Translations under genes and position numbers: made by a program
The notes under the pieces: generated by a model
Database searches by the model: none
What the model was told of the DNA's origin: nothing
The model's input: only the letters and a program-made list of their open reading frames with translations
Source of the DNA: Gilliamella sp. WF3-4
Lineage (GTDB): Bacteria > Pseudomonadota > Gammaproteobacteria > Enterobacterales > Orbaceae
NCBI RefSeq assembly: GCF_001690275.1
Contig: NZ_LZGW01000003.1
Span: forward strand, 106,980-170,979
Direction of reading: 5' to 3'
DNA length: 64,000 bases
Shown: positions 1 through 8,283 of the stretch, one piece after another
How the letters are laid out: the number at the start of each line of letters is the position of its first letter
How positions within the stretch are numbered: the stretch's first letter is position 1

Positions 1-423
1 AGTATATTCTATTTTGACGCTTTGAGTTTCATCGATTTTATCAAGGATTATATTACCAAAGCAGAATGCACCTTTACTGCCGATAAAGTATTTTTTCCCT
101 TCTTCGGTTAATTGATATCTTAATCCTTCAATTTCGGTGGGGGATCTAGGCAGATCGGTTATATCTGTATTGGCATTATAATATTTGGCCGTGATGTTTT
201 TGGTTTTTAAGAATTTAAGATCGACAAATAGGTCGAGTATTTCAGTTTGTTTATCAAAAAACACATCTTTCGGAAAGATGTTTTGGTTATTTGGTAGGAA
301 ATAACATAATGCACGATTATCTTCTCTACTTAAAGCTTCTTGTAGCGATTGCTTATAATCTACATTATTGCAACCAAATAGTAGTAAGCTGAAAGTGGTT
401 ATCAGTGGATATTTTAGATTCAT
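1..423 (-). CDS. Small lipoprotein, 3' end cut by window edge
   Basis: The minus-strand frame opens with ATG at 423 and stays open to base 1, so the C-terminus lies outside the window. The first residues form a short hydrophobic signal ending in a lipobox (LLLFGC), which predicts a lipid-anchored envelope protein. The visible part ends with an EEGKKYF ... GAFCFGNIIL segment that closely resembles the DEGKKYY ... SGFCFGKVIV segment of the next gene (435-1055), so the two are tandem paralogues. It starts 11 bases after that gene stops and is probably co-transcribed with it. I do not recognise a characterised family; the function is unknown. Confidence 0.75.
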   Translation of the reverse strand, partial: MNLKYPLITTFSLLLFGCNNVDYKQSLQEALSREDNRALCYFLPNNQNIFPKDVFFDKQTEILDLFVDLKFLKTKNITAKYYNANTDITDLPRSPTEIEGLRYQLTEEGKKYFIGSKGAFCFGNIILDKIDETQSVKIEYT

Positions 424-434
424 GATAATTAATC

Positions 435-1055
435 TCAATATTTTTTAACAATTAAGCCAATACCATATTTGCTATAGAGCTTTTTTGTTTGTTCATCATA
501 ATCAAACCTTACAGTACCGGTTTTTAATTCATTTTGGGGCATTAATTTTGGCGGTAATTTATCAATAACATATTGATATTCAATTTCAATATAATTGCTA
601 TACGGCGTTATTTTGGTTACCGATTTGACAATCACTTTGCCAAAACAAAATCCTGACGACATCAAGTTAGGCCATTTTCTATAGTATTTTTTGCCTTCAT
701 CGGTAAGGTTATAGATATAAACGATGCGATTTTGATGAATTTCTCTAATTTCAATTTGTTCTGTTAGCAATCCTGCTTCTGTTAACGTTTGTAATAGGTT
801 CATGTATTGTCTATCAAATAAGTAATAAGGCGCAGTCATTAATATTGATATACATTTTATTGGTTCGCCACTACCGTTTATGGTGTCGAATCGTTGTTGG
901 ATTTCGTTTTGCCATTGTTGTTCAGTTAAATTAAAAACCTCGGGCAGTTTCTCAAGTTTCGGTTGGCTTTGTGACGGCGGAGTATCACACGCATTTAGAG
1001 TGAGTCCGATTATTGTTACTGCTATTGTGCTGAGAAGATATTTTATTAATTCCAT
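435..1055 (-). CDS. Small lipoprotein, tandem paralogue
   Basis: A 206-residue protein with a signal peptide and lipobox (LTLNAC, Cys at about residue 23), so probably lipid-anchored in the inner or outer membrane. The mature part is short, mixed alpha/beta and contains an EEGKKYY-like segment followed by FCFG, shared with the truncated neighbour at 1-423. Its start overlaps the 3' end of the 690-residue secreted protein upstream by 10 bases, so the three genes form a translationally coupled unit. I cannot assign a function. The combination of a large secreted protein with two related lipoproteins suggests an envelope or surface role; this is an inference. Confidence 0.8.
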   Translation of the reverse strand: MELIKYLLSTIAVTIIGLTLNACDTPPSQSQPKLEKLPEVFNLTEQQWQNEIQQRFDTINGSGEPIKCISILMTAPYYLFDRQYMNLLQTLTEAGLLTEQIEIREIHQNRIVYIYNLTDEGKKYYRKWPNLMSSGFCFGKVIVKSVTKITPYSNYIEIEYQYVIDKLPPKLMPQNELKTGTVRFDYDEQTKKLYSKYGIGLIVKKY

Positions 1056-3118
1056 AAGGTTTTGCTCTCTTTTATCGGGTATTTGTTTTCCCTGAAGGAA
1101 AATAACTCACGGTAACCATTTAATTCAGTTTGCGTAGGATCTTTTTTAAAAAGTTTGGTTATTGGTAGTGGAAAGCAAAAATCTTTATCTAAATAAGTAA
1201 ATTCACTGGCAGATAATGCCGAGTCTTTTATTGATAATTTGCTGCAAGGATAAGTCGAGCTAATATCGGCTTTTTCAAAAACTTTAATGCGATTAAGCCA
1301 ATCAAATTCCATGGGCTTAAAATCGTTATAATCGTCGTGATAATCGTTTTTAAACACAATGATGTGGTCTTTGGCAAATTTTATATATTCTATAATTTGA
1401 CTGGTTATGTTTTGATTGCTTTCTGCTATGTGATATCGATAGCCGAATTTTAAACTTTGGTTTTCAAAATCAAATTCAGGGTCAATTAACCATTCAAATT
1501 TTTGATAGTCATTGTATTCTTTATAATCTTCTACTCTTGAAGAAATTTTTGCTTTTAAATTATCAATGTTGGTTTTGTCGTCAAATAACTTTTTGACCTC
1601 AAGTAGGTCAATAAATCCTAGGTTATAAACATTTATACATAATCGGTTTTGATTGTCATAAGCTGGCGCGACAAACCTGTCACAATGTGCTGTATTAGAT
1701 GGGTTGTATCTTTCACTATATATATACCCTTCAGGTATACTTAGTTCTGCAATACCCTCAATTTTAGTTGTGTTGGGGCCTGTAAGATAAATATTACTTC
1801 CGTTGAATGTAAATGGATTGGTATCTTTGTTGGATTGGATTTGTGTAAAATAGCGGCTGATTTCGGGAACTTTATCTTTTGGTATTTCAATCGCTTCACT
1901 TTCTTGCGCTTTATGTCGATAATTGTTGTCGTCCTCAGTTTTTGTTGGTTGAATATAACGTTCTAAAAGGCATTCTCGTTCTAGGTTTGTTGGCCAGACT
2001 ATTTTGTTTTCTGCATTTTTTAATACTGTTACATCGCGATGACAGTGACTGTTTTGTTCTGAACCAACGATGTCTTCGTAAAGTAAGATGTTGCCATTTA
2101 CATCAAAAATCGATAATAACGTTTTTTCATTATTATTTTTGGGATTGTTTTTTTTGGCATAGTAGAGTTTTTCTGTGCCAACTTGAAAAAGCGTATAATA
2201 ATCATATTCGCCAATTGTTCGACCCGTAATATCGATCAAACGGTTTTTAGAATTATAATTATCTTTTACCCAACTTGCTGTACCATATAAAGGCGATGTG
2301 GAATCGTACTGATTTTGATAATGCATTTTTCCATCATAATCATAAATTTGATAAACATGATAACTATCTTGGTAATTTTCTAGCCAAAAATAACCTGCTG
2401 AAAGGTTTTCTTTATAGTTGTCAAAATTATTGATATGCGCTTTGGAACCAACATCGGTTTCTTTGCCTGTTTTGCTATTAATTAGATATTGGCTATTATT
2501 TTTTTTACATAGCTGCATTATTGCATCGGATGTGATTATTTTGCATTGTGGTTTTGGTTCAGTTTGGGATTGCATTTTTTGTATCAATGTTGTTTTAGGG
2601 CGTTTTTTGAAAAATCGACCTTGTAGATTTAAATAGCCTTCTTCATATTCTGGAGTAGTTACTTCGGCATAACCGTTAATGAAGGGGCTAATTGTGCGAT
2701 AATAATGCCCTTTAGGTGTAATTAGATTACCATCGGTATCAATGACAACCGATAATGCTGTGTCTTGATAATAATAGGCTATTCGTTCTTCGCCTAAATA
2801 AGTTAAGGTGTCAATGGTTTTAAATTTCAATATGTCGCCTTTTTTTTCAAAAGCAAATTTAAAATTATCTATCTTTCTTATATTGCTGTAGAGGCGGCTA
2901 TTGTGGCTGTTGTTTAACTGTACAATCCAATAATGATCTCGGTATTTTATTGAATCAATTTTTTGGCTGTTATCGATAATTACTGTGCCATCACGATCAA
3001 ATAGTAGGTTGTTATAAGTAATATATTGGCTAGCATTACTAGCTAACGCTAATGTTGAAGATAGTAATAAGCTTAAGTTTGTTAGATATTGAGCGAGCTT
3101 GACTATTTTTTTATTCAT
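1046..3118 (-). CDS. Secreted WG-repeat-like protein
   Basis: A 690-residue protein with a clear N-terminal signal peptide (basic start, hydrophobic stretch LSLLLSSTLALAS, likely cleavage after ALAS). The N-terminal half contains degenerate repeats of the form 'D-x-D/N-G-(N/T)-hydrophobic' (DRDGTVI, DTDGNLI, DYDGKMH, DVNGNIL) interspersed with Tyr/Trp-rich strands, the pattern of WG/KWG-type beta repeats in periplasmic or surface proteins. The C-terminal part (about 430-690) is Asp/Tyr rich with no motif I recognise. It overlaps the lipoprotein gene downstream by 10 bases and is likely the first gene of that unit. Enzymatic function is not evident; the WG assignment is tentative. Confidence 0.75.
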   Translation of the reverse strand: MNKKIVKLAQYLTNLSLLLSSTLALASNASQYITYNNLLFDRDGTVIIDNSQKIDSIKYRDHYWIVQLNNSHNSRLYSNIRKIDNFKFAFEKKGDILKFKTIDTLTYLGEERIAYYYQDTALSVVIDTDGNLITPKGHYYRTISPFINGYAEVTTPEYEEGYLNLQGRFFKKRPKTTLIQKMQSQTEPKPQCKIITSDAIMQLCKKNNSQYLINSKTGKETDVGSKAHINNFDNYKENLSAGYFWLENYQDSYHVYQIYDYDGKMHYQNQYDSTSPLYGTASWVKDNYNSKNRLIDITGRTIGEYDYYTLFQVGTEKLYYAKKNNPKNNNEKTLLSIFDVNGNILLYEDIVGSEQNSHCHRDVTVLKNAENKIVWPTNLERECLLERYIQPTKTEDDNNYRHKAQESEAIEIPKDKVPEISRYFTQIQSNKDTNPFTFNGSNIYLTGPNTTKIEGIAELSIPEGYIYSERYNPSNTAHCDRFVAPAYDNQNRLCINVYNLGFIDLLEVKKLFDDKTNIDNLKAKISSRVEDYKEYNDYQKFEWLIDPEFDFENQSLKFGYRYHIAESNQNITSQIIEYIKFAKDHIIVFKNDYHDDYNDFKPMEFDWLNRIKVFEKADISSTYPCSKLSIKDSALSASEFTYLDKDFCFPLPITKLFKKDPTQTELNGYRELFSFRENKYPIKESKTLWN

Positions 3119-3639
3119 TATGATAAGTAATTTTCCTTTTCAATTTTATTTTTGATTAAGTTGTTAGATAAACGATACTCATTTGAAAATGAATGATTTA
3201 ATTGCACGATTTATTGATAGTTAATTAGTTTTATATAAACACGCTGTTATTGAAAACATCTGCTATGCGACAACTTAAACACTATTCCTTGGTTTTTACC
3301 AGTTGTTGATCATAATCATATAATATGACCAATGAATTAAATAAACCGCATAAGATAGCATAAATTAACATAATGTAAATTTATTCATAACAAATAAAAT
3401 ATTAGGTATATATAAATATTTTGCTTATTAATACCTTGTCTATAAGTAAGCCTTTATTGTTGGGTACCTAGGTCGCTTGCAAAGGTTAATTTGTTCATAG
3501 TCAAAAAATAATGCCTATGTTAGACTGAGCCAAACTCTGAAGCTCTTTTACCTAAGTGATTTTTCATAAGGTGAATTAGCCGCGGTATAGCGCAGAAATG
3601 GCTATGCTTCCCGATTTGGATAAGGTGTTTAATGTATAT
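3119..3639. other. Intergenic region between divergent genes, with moaA leader
   Basis: About 520 bases of AT-rich sequence separate the minus-strand secreted protein from moaA. The first 300 bases show no coding potential that I can support and presumably hold the two divergent promoters. The last 130 bases are distinctly less AT-rich and look structured (separate entry). No tRNA-like cloverleaf was seen. Confidence 0.6.
3470..3604 (+). promoter_or_regulatory. Candidate molybdenum cofactor riboswitch-like leader of moaA
   Basis: Upstream of moaA there is a compositionally distinct leader. Its 3' end folds as a hairpin: TAGCC at 3577-3581 pairs with GGCTA at 3600-3604, and GCG at 3582-3584 pairs with CGC at 3591-3593. 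A second stem can form from ACCT at 3550-3553 with AGGT just after 3569. CCTAAG at 3551-3556 resembles half of a tetraloop receptor. moaA of enterobacteria is preceded by the Moco RNA motif, so this position fits. I cannot confirm the full consensus by eye, so this remains a candidate. Confidence 0.4.
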
Positions 3640-4614
3640 ATGCAATTAGTTGATTATTATCAACGTCGATTTCAATATCTGCGTTTGTCGATTACTGAGC
3701 TGTGTAATTTTCAGTGTCAATATTGTTTACCTTATGGTTATCAACCCAAGAAAGGGCATAATTTTTTGTCGCTCAGTGAAATTGATCATGTTGTGGCAAC
3801 ATTTACTGAACTTGGGGTAAGCAAAATTCGCTTAACGGGTGGCGAGCCGACTTTACGTCGCGATTTTGTGGATATTTTGTCGCTCATTTCTTCTTACTCT
3901 AGTGTTAAAGAACTGGCCATTACCACTAATGGCTCACGTTTATTAAAAAATATTCATCACTGGCATCAAGCAGGTTTAAATGCAATTAATATTAGTATTG
4001 ATAGCTTTTCTCCGCATTTATTTAAATTAATTACGGGTCAAGATAAGCTTAAAGAATTAATGCAATGTGTCGAAAAATCGTTAGAAGTAGGTATTAAAAA
4101 AGTCAAAATTAATACGGTGTTAATGAAAAACATGAACGATAATTTAGATGATTATTTGTCATGGATTAAAGATAAACCCGTAGAATTACGCTTTATTGAA
4201 CTTATGGAAACAGGTGAAAGTAGCGATGTATTTAATCGTTATCACTTATCTGGCCATGTTATTGAGGCACAGTTAATTGCACAGGGTTGGCAGTTGCAAC
4301 TCAAAAATCCACTATCAGGCCCAGCTAAAGTTTATGCTCATAGCGATTATCAAGGTAAAATTGGGCTAATTATGCCGTATTCAAAAGATTTTTGTAAAAG
4401 TTGTAATCGTTTGCGTGTGTCATCAATTGGTAAATTGCATTATTGCTTATTTGGTGAGGCCGCGGTTGATTTGCGTGATTTACTTCAAAGCTCAGCGCAA
4501 AAACAACAACTTATAACACGCATCTTTGCTTCGTTAAAAATAAAACCAGAAAAGCATTTATTACATGTGCATAATGTCGGTATGACTGGTAATTTATCCT
4601 ATATTGGTGGGTAA
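3640..4614 (+). CDS. moaA: GTP 3',8-cyclase (molybdenum cofactor biosynthesis protein A)
   Basis: Radical SAM enzyme of the first step of molybdopterin synthesis, converting GTP to 3',8-cyclo-7,8-dihydro-GTP in the cytoplasm. The N-terminal 4Fe-4S motif CNFQCQYC, the LTGGEPTLRRD segment, the C-terminal cluster cysteines (FCKSCNRLR ... YC) and the terminal GG required for activity are all present. The start at 3640 gives 324 residues, close to E. coli MoaA (329), and aligns the N-termini. In-frame starts at 3598 (ATG, inside the leader hairpin) and 3625 (GTG) are possible and would add 14 or 5 residues. No moaBCDE follows. The 3' end overlaps convergent gluQ by 21 bases. Confidence 0.95.
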   Translation: MQLVDYYQRRFQYLRLSITELCNFQCQYCLPYGYQPKKGHNFLSLSEIDHVVATFTELGVSKIRLTGGEPTLRRDFVDILSLISSYSSVKELAITTNGSRLLKNIHHWHQAGLNAINISIDSFSPHLFKLITGQDKLKELMQCVEKSLEVGIKKVKINTVLMKNMNDNLDDYLSWIKDKPVELRFIELMETGESSDVFNRYHLSGHVIEAQLIAQGWQLQLKNPLSGPAKVYAHSDYQGKIGLIMPYSKDFCKSCNRLRVSSIGKLHYCLFGEAAVDLRDLLQSSAQKQQLITRIFASLKIKPEKHLLHVHNVGMTGNLSYIGG

Positions 4615-5487
4615 CTGGGTATTTTGTTTGGGTACTTTCGCAATTTGCCAATGTTGTATTGCCCATTGCAATAGCTGTTGTTGGCTGGCATCTTGCCAGT
4701 CTTTTGGTAGACATTGCCCTAAAAATTGCAGAGCGTGCGCCGTTAATGATTTGCTATTATTTAGCTCAATGGGCTTTGCATGGTTTTGTTTTGAAAGCTT
4801 ATTGCCGTTGTTATCTAGTACTAGTGGTAAATGGCAATAGTTTGGCAGAGAAAAGCCAAAAAGCTTATAGAGTGACATTTGTTTAGCGGTAACCGGTAAA
4901 AGATCGGCTCCGCGCACAATTTCGGTAATTCCTTGTTTATGATCATCTAACACTACCACTAAGTTATATGCAAATAGACCATCTTTACGGTGAATAATGA
5001 AATCTTCTTGTGCACTAGCTGTTTCTACTGTTTGCAAGCCACGAATTTTATCTGTAAATTCAGAAATAGGGTGGTTTTGTTTTAGGCGAATAGCCAACTG
5101 TGATTGGTTAATCTTTAAATGCCTATGGCGACAATAACCGTCATAATGCCCGTTAGGCAATTTCTGTATTCGTTGCCTTGTACAATCACAATAATAGGCT
5201 TGCTGATGACTCAATAGCGATTGTAATACTGCTTGATAACGTTCGTGGCAAGCCGATTGATATAATACGTTATCATCCCAATATAAATGAAATGTTTCTA
5301 AAGTCTTTAAAATGAGAGATGATGCGCCTTTAACTTCTCGTGGTGGGTCGATATCTTCGATACGAACTAGCCATTTGCCATGGCAAGATTTAGCCTGTAA
5401 ATAGCTACCAAGCGCTGTCACCAATGAACCAAAATGTAATGGTCCTGATGGTGACGGGGCAAAACGACCAATATAACGCTTAGGCAT
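4594..5487 (-). CDS. gluQ: Glutamyl-Q tRNA(Asp) synthetase
   Basis: Truncated glutamyl-tRNA synthetase paralogue (297 aa, no anticodon-binding domain) that attaches glutamate to queuosine at position 34 of tRNA-Asp. The N-terminus has the GRFAPSPSGPLHFGS signature (HFGS replaces HIGH), the zinc ligands are seen in YYCDCTRQR ... YDGYC, and NKLSKQNHA is the KMSKS-like loop. It lies 38 bases downstream of dksA, the same dksA-gluQ pairing as in E. coli, and is likely co-transcribed. Its 3' end runs 21 bases into the convergent moaA gene. Confidence 0.95.
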   Translation of the reverse strand: MPKRYIGRFAPSPSGPLHFGSLVTALGSYLQAKSCHGKWLVRIEDIDPPREVKGASSLILKTLETFHLYWDDNVLYQSACHERYQAVLQSLLSHQQAYYCDCTRQRIQKLPNGHYDGYCRHRHLKINQSQLAIRLKQNHPISEFTDKIRGLQTVETASAQEDFIIHRKDGLFAYNLVVVLDDHKQGITEIVRGADLLPVTAKQMSLYKLFGFSLPNYCHLPLVLDNNGNKLSKQNHAKPIELNNSKSLTAHALQFLGQCLPKDWQDASQQQLLQWAIQHWQIAKVPKQNTQLPTNIG

Positions 5488-5525
5488 ATCGGGTTGAATG
5501 GCGGTGGTAATTAATAACGTAGCAA

Positions 5526-5981
5526 TTACTTGCCCATTTGTTTTTCGCGAAGTTCTGCAAGTGTTTTACAATCGATACATAAATCAGCCGTTGGTCTTGC
5601 TTCTAGACGGCGAATCCCGATTTCCACACCACATGATTCACAATAACCGAAATCATCTATTTCGATTTTCTTTAATGTTTTTTCAATTTTTTTGATGAGC
5701 CTTCTTTCTCTGTCGCGAGCGCGTAGTTCAAGACTGAACTCTTCTTCTTGTGTTGCTCGGTCAGCAGGATCTGGAAAGTTCGCTGCTTCGTCTTGCATGT
5801 GCGAAACGGTTTTACCCATTTCATCTTTTAGTTGTGCAAGCCAAGCTTCTAAAATAAGCTTAAAATGTTCCAATTGCTTAGGATTCATGTACTCCTCACC
5901 TTTTGCCTCTTTATAAGGCTCAAGCCCAGCAACTGAAAGCAGGCTAAGTGAAGATGTGTTTGCTTTTTGTTCTTTTTTCAC
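5526..5981 (-). CDS. dksA: RNA polymerase-binding transcription factor DksA
   Basis: DksA binds in the RNA polymerase secondary channel and, with ppGpp, represses rRNA and activates amino-acid promoters. The 151 residues match the E. coli length. The coiled-coil tip Asp-Pro-Ala-Asp ([13 protein letters not shown]) and the four-cysteine zinc finger (CESC ... CIDC) are intact. A GTG start at 5981 is supported by AAGGGG six bases upstream. gluQ follows directly. The gene is preceded by folK on the same strand, where E. coli would have a different order. Confidence 0.97.
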   Translation of the reverse strand: MKKEQKANTSSLSLLSVAGLEPYKEAKGEEYMNPKQLEHFKLILEAWLAQLKDEMGKTVSHMQDEAANFPDPADRATQEEEFSLELRARDRERRLIKKIEKTLKKIEIDDFGYCESCGVEIGIRRLEARPTADLCIDCKTLAELREKQMGK

Positions 5982-6116
5982 AGCAATCCCCTTAAGTGCA
6001 GATTATTTAAAAGCGCTAAACTATAGCAATAATTCAGCCTTTGGCAAATTTTTTTTATCATTTTTTTGCTTAAAACTAAATAAAATAATACAACTATATG
6101 TTATTAATTAAGATAA

Positions 6117-6602
6117 TTACTTATCCCATTTCGTTAGTTCATTTTTAGGGCATCGAGTTACTAAGTCATATAATTTATCGTTATCGGGTAGAATCAGCTC
6201 TGGGCTGATGTCAAATAGTGGATAGAGTACAAATTCTCTATTTTTCATATGGTAATGAGGGATAGTTAGCCTTTCACTGTTAATGACTAAATCATCATAA
6301 AGCAAAATATCTAAATCTAAGGTTCTTGCGCCCCAGCGGTTGTCTTTACGCACACGGCCTTGCGCTTTTTCAATTGTTTGTAGCTCGTCAAGTAGTTCAA
6401 TAGGGGATAAATTCGTTGTCAGTTTTATTACTGCATTCAGATAGTCATTCTGATTTTGTGGTCCAAGAGGTTTACTTCGATAAAAAGGTGAAATATCTGC
6501 TACTTTTGTGTTTGGCAACTGTTTTAATGCAACAATTGCACGATTGGCTTGTGCTAATGGATCTTCAAGGTTGCTGCCTAAAGCAATATAACAAGTTGAC
6601 AT
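6117..6602 (-). CDS. folK: 2-amino-4-hydroxy-6-hydroxymethyldihydropteridine diphosphokinase (HPPK)
   Basis: Transfers pyrophosphate from ATP to 6-hydroxymethyl-dihydropterin in folate synthesis. The sequence shows AYIALGSN-like start, SPFYRSKPLGPQNQNDYLNA, the GRVRKDNRWGARTLDLDI pterin/ATP-binding block and the IPHYHMKNREFVL segment. The ATG at 6602 gives 161 residues, near the E. coli 159; an upstream TTG at 6626 would add eight residues that do not align. In E. coli pcnB-folK lies downstream of dksA-gluQ. Here folK lies upstream of dksA and no pcnB is present, so the block has been rearranged. Confidence 0.96.
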   Translation of the reverse strand: MSTCYIALGSNLEDPLAQANRAIVALKQLPNTKVADISPFYRSKPLGPQNQNDYLNAVIKLTTNLSPIELLDELQTIEKAQGRVRKDNRWGARTLDLDILLYDDLVINSERLTIPHYHMKNREFVLYPLFDISPELILPDNDKLYDLVTRCPKNELTKWDK

Positions 6603-6815
6603 AGTTGCGCTAATTTTCGATTTCAATTGAATGAGGCTATTTTAGCATATAATGTAATAGGCAAACATGATTATATAAATAGATTAATACTTATTGTTTC
6701 TGGCTTCGAGTTGTTAAAATTTAATCATATTATCTTTAGCTTATTATTTATTGTTCACTATTTTACTTGTGGTAAAGTAAACCCAATTATCAAATCGCTA
6801 TTGCATTTATTGAGA

Positions 6816-8180
6816 ATGAAAATGAATTTAGGGCAACAATTAAGTTTTTTGATAAAAAACACGCCAATAATTAGTGATCCCCAAGTTATTAATTGTGCGA
6901 TTAATGGGGTAACGGATTATTTTGCTTGTAGTTTGCAAGCTTGCCATGAAGATGACGTTCAGAAATTGCTAGCGTGGATAGCAGATGAGGGGGGAAATGC
7001 TAGAGCGTGGTTAATCGGCCAAAAGAAGCTAGTTACGGCAAGGCAAGCAGCGCTTTTTAATGGCTTTCAAGCGCACTGTTTAGATTATGATGATGTACAT
7101 TCAGATGTTCGAGGTCATCCTTCATCGGTCATTTTGTCGGCACTTATTGCCAGCGTTCGATTAGATAATGATAAGCAAAAGATTGACGGGCGGCGTTTTT
7201 TGACAGCCTATGTTATTGGTGTTGAGGTGATGGCACGCTTAGGTAAAAGTGTTAATCCTGAGCATTACGAAAAAGGTTGGCATGCAACTATTACTTTGGG
7301 GGGGATCGCGGCAACGGCTGCGATTTGTTACCTTTATGATGAACCGTTTTTATCGCAAGCTTTAGCTTTGTCAGCAACTCAAGCTTCGGGGATGCGTTTG
7401 TTAATGGGCACGCCAATTAAGTTTTTGCATGCAGGCTTAGCCGCTCAACATGCCATTCAGTCCGTTGAATGGTTAAGAGCTGGCATAGATGCTGATCAGA
7501 ATTTTTTAGACGATAAATTAGGTTTTTTGGCTATTTATGGGCAAGGTAATACACATTTTGATTTAAGTCATTGGGGGGATGTTTGGAAGATTGTTGAACC
7601 TGGTTTATGGTTTAAAAATTATTCTTATTGTTCAGCTGCGGCCTATGTTGCCGATGCAGGTCAATTATTATATAAAGATCCTGATTTTAATCTTGATAAT
7701 GTTAGTGATATTACGATTTATTTTGTGCCATCAAATAGTGATGCGGCATTGATATATAAGACACCTTCATTAGCGCAACAAGGGCGTTTTTCGGCTGAAT
7801 ATATTTTGGCTTTAACCTTGTTAGGGTTACCGTTAAGTTTCGAGCAGTTTTCTGCAAAACCTATTCCTTATGAAATCAAACAATTGATGCAAAAGATGAC
7901 GCGCAGTTATCAAATACAGCTTGCGCCACATCCTGATGCTTATAATGGACGTTATGTGATTATTGATATTGGTCTCAAAAACGGTAAAACAATAAGCCAA
8001 CGTGTTGATATTCCTAAAGGCTCACCTAAAAATCCATATAGCCAGAGTGAAATGTCGTTAAAGTTACTTTCCGCAGTTAAAGATAAATCGAAAACAGCAC
8101 GGTTATTAACAGATATTCAGCAACTGGCAACAGGTTTGGATCTTCGCCAATTTTTATTATCTTATTCTTTTACGCTTTAA
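6816..8180 (+). CDS. MmgE/PrpD family protein (YxeQ-like)
   Basis: The 454-residue protein has the MmgE/PrpD fold sequence: an all-helical N-terminal domain with ALFNGFQAHCLDYDDVH and RGHPSS, GVEVMARLG, GWHATITLGGIAATAA, then GLAAQHAIQSV, and a C-terminal lid domain. PrpD dehydrates 2-methylcitrate, but this family is broad and prpBC are absent here. B. subtilis YxeQ, in the S-(2-succino)cysteine operon, belongs to the same family. The gene is convergent with an ABC transporter/GNAT/lyase operon that matches the rest of that cluster. The start was placed at 6816 because the upstream 63 in-frame residues lack homology-like character; 6822 is an alternative. The exact reaction is unknown. Confidence 0.88.
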   Translation: MKMNLGQQLSFLIKNTPIISDPQVINCAINGVTDYFACSLQACHEDDVQKLLAWIADEGGNARAWLIGQKKLVTARQAALFNGFQAHCLDYDDVHSDVRGHPSSVILSALIASVRLDNDKQKIDGRRFLTAYVIGVEVMARLGKSVNPEHYEKGWHATITLGGIAATAAICYLYDEPFLSQALALSATQASGMRLLMGTPIKFLHAGLAAQHAIQSVEWLRAGIDADQNFLDDKLGFLAIYGQGNTHFDLSHWGDVWKIVEPGLWFKNYSYCSAAAYVADAGQLLYKDPDFNLDNVSDITIYFVPSNSDAALIYKTPSLAQQGRFSAEYILALTLLGLPLSFEQFSAKPIPYEIKQLMQKMTRSYQIQLAPHPDAYNGRYVIIDIGLKNGKTISQRVDIPKGSPKNPYSQSEMSLKLLSAVKDKSKTARLLTDIQQLATGLDLRQFLLSYSFTL

Positions 8181-8203
8181 TTTTCATATGTTAATCAGCA
8201 AGG

Positions 8204-8254
8204 CAATTTAATCACTAATACAATTTAATCACTAGTACAATTTAATCATCAATA
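8204..8254. repeat. Three tandem copies of a 17-base repeat
   Basis: Units at 8204-8220, 8221-8237 and 8238-8254 read CAATTTAATCACTAATA, CAATTTAATCACTAGTA and CAATTTAATCATCAATA. A partial fourth unit (CAAT) follows. They lie between the convergent MmgE/PrpD and ABC ATPase stop codons. No hairpin with a T-tract is formed, so it is not an obvious terminator. Confidence 0.9.
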
Positions 8255-8283
8255 CAATGAGTTAAAGTCGTTGTGGCTATTGT

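Noticed and set aside
6816..8180. 2-methylcitrate dehydratase (PrpD)
   Set aside because: No prpBC or other propionate genes; the neighbours are a yxe-type cluster.
8204..8254. Direct repeats as a CRISPR array
   Set aside because: Units are contiguous with no spacers and only 17 bases; no cas genes nearby.
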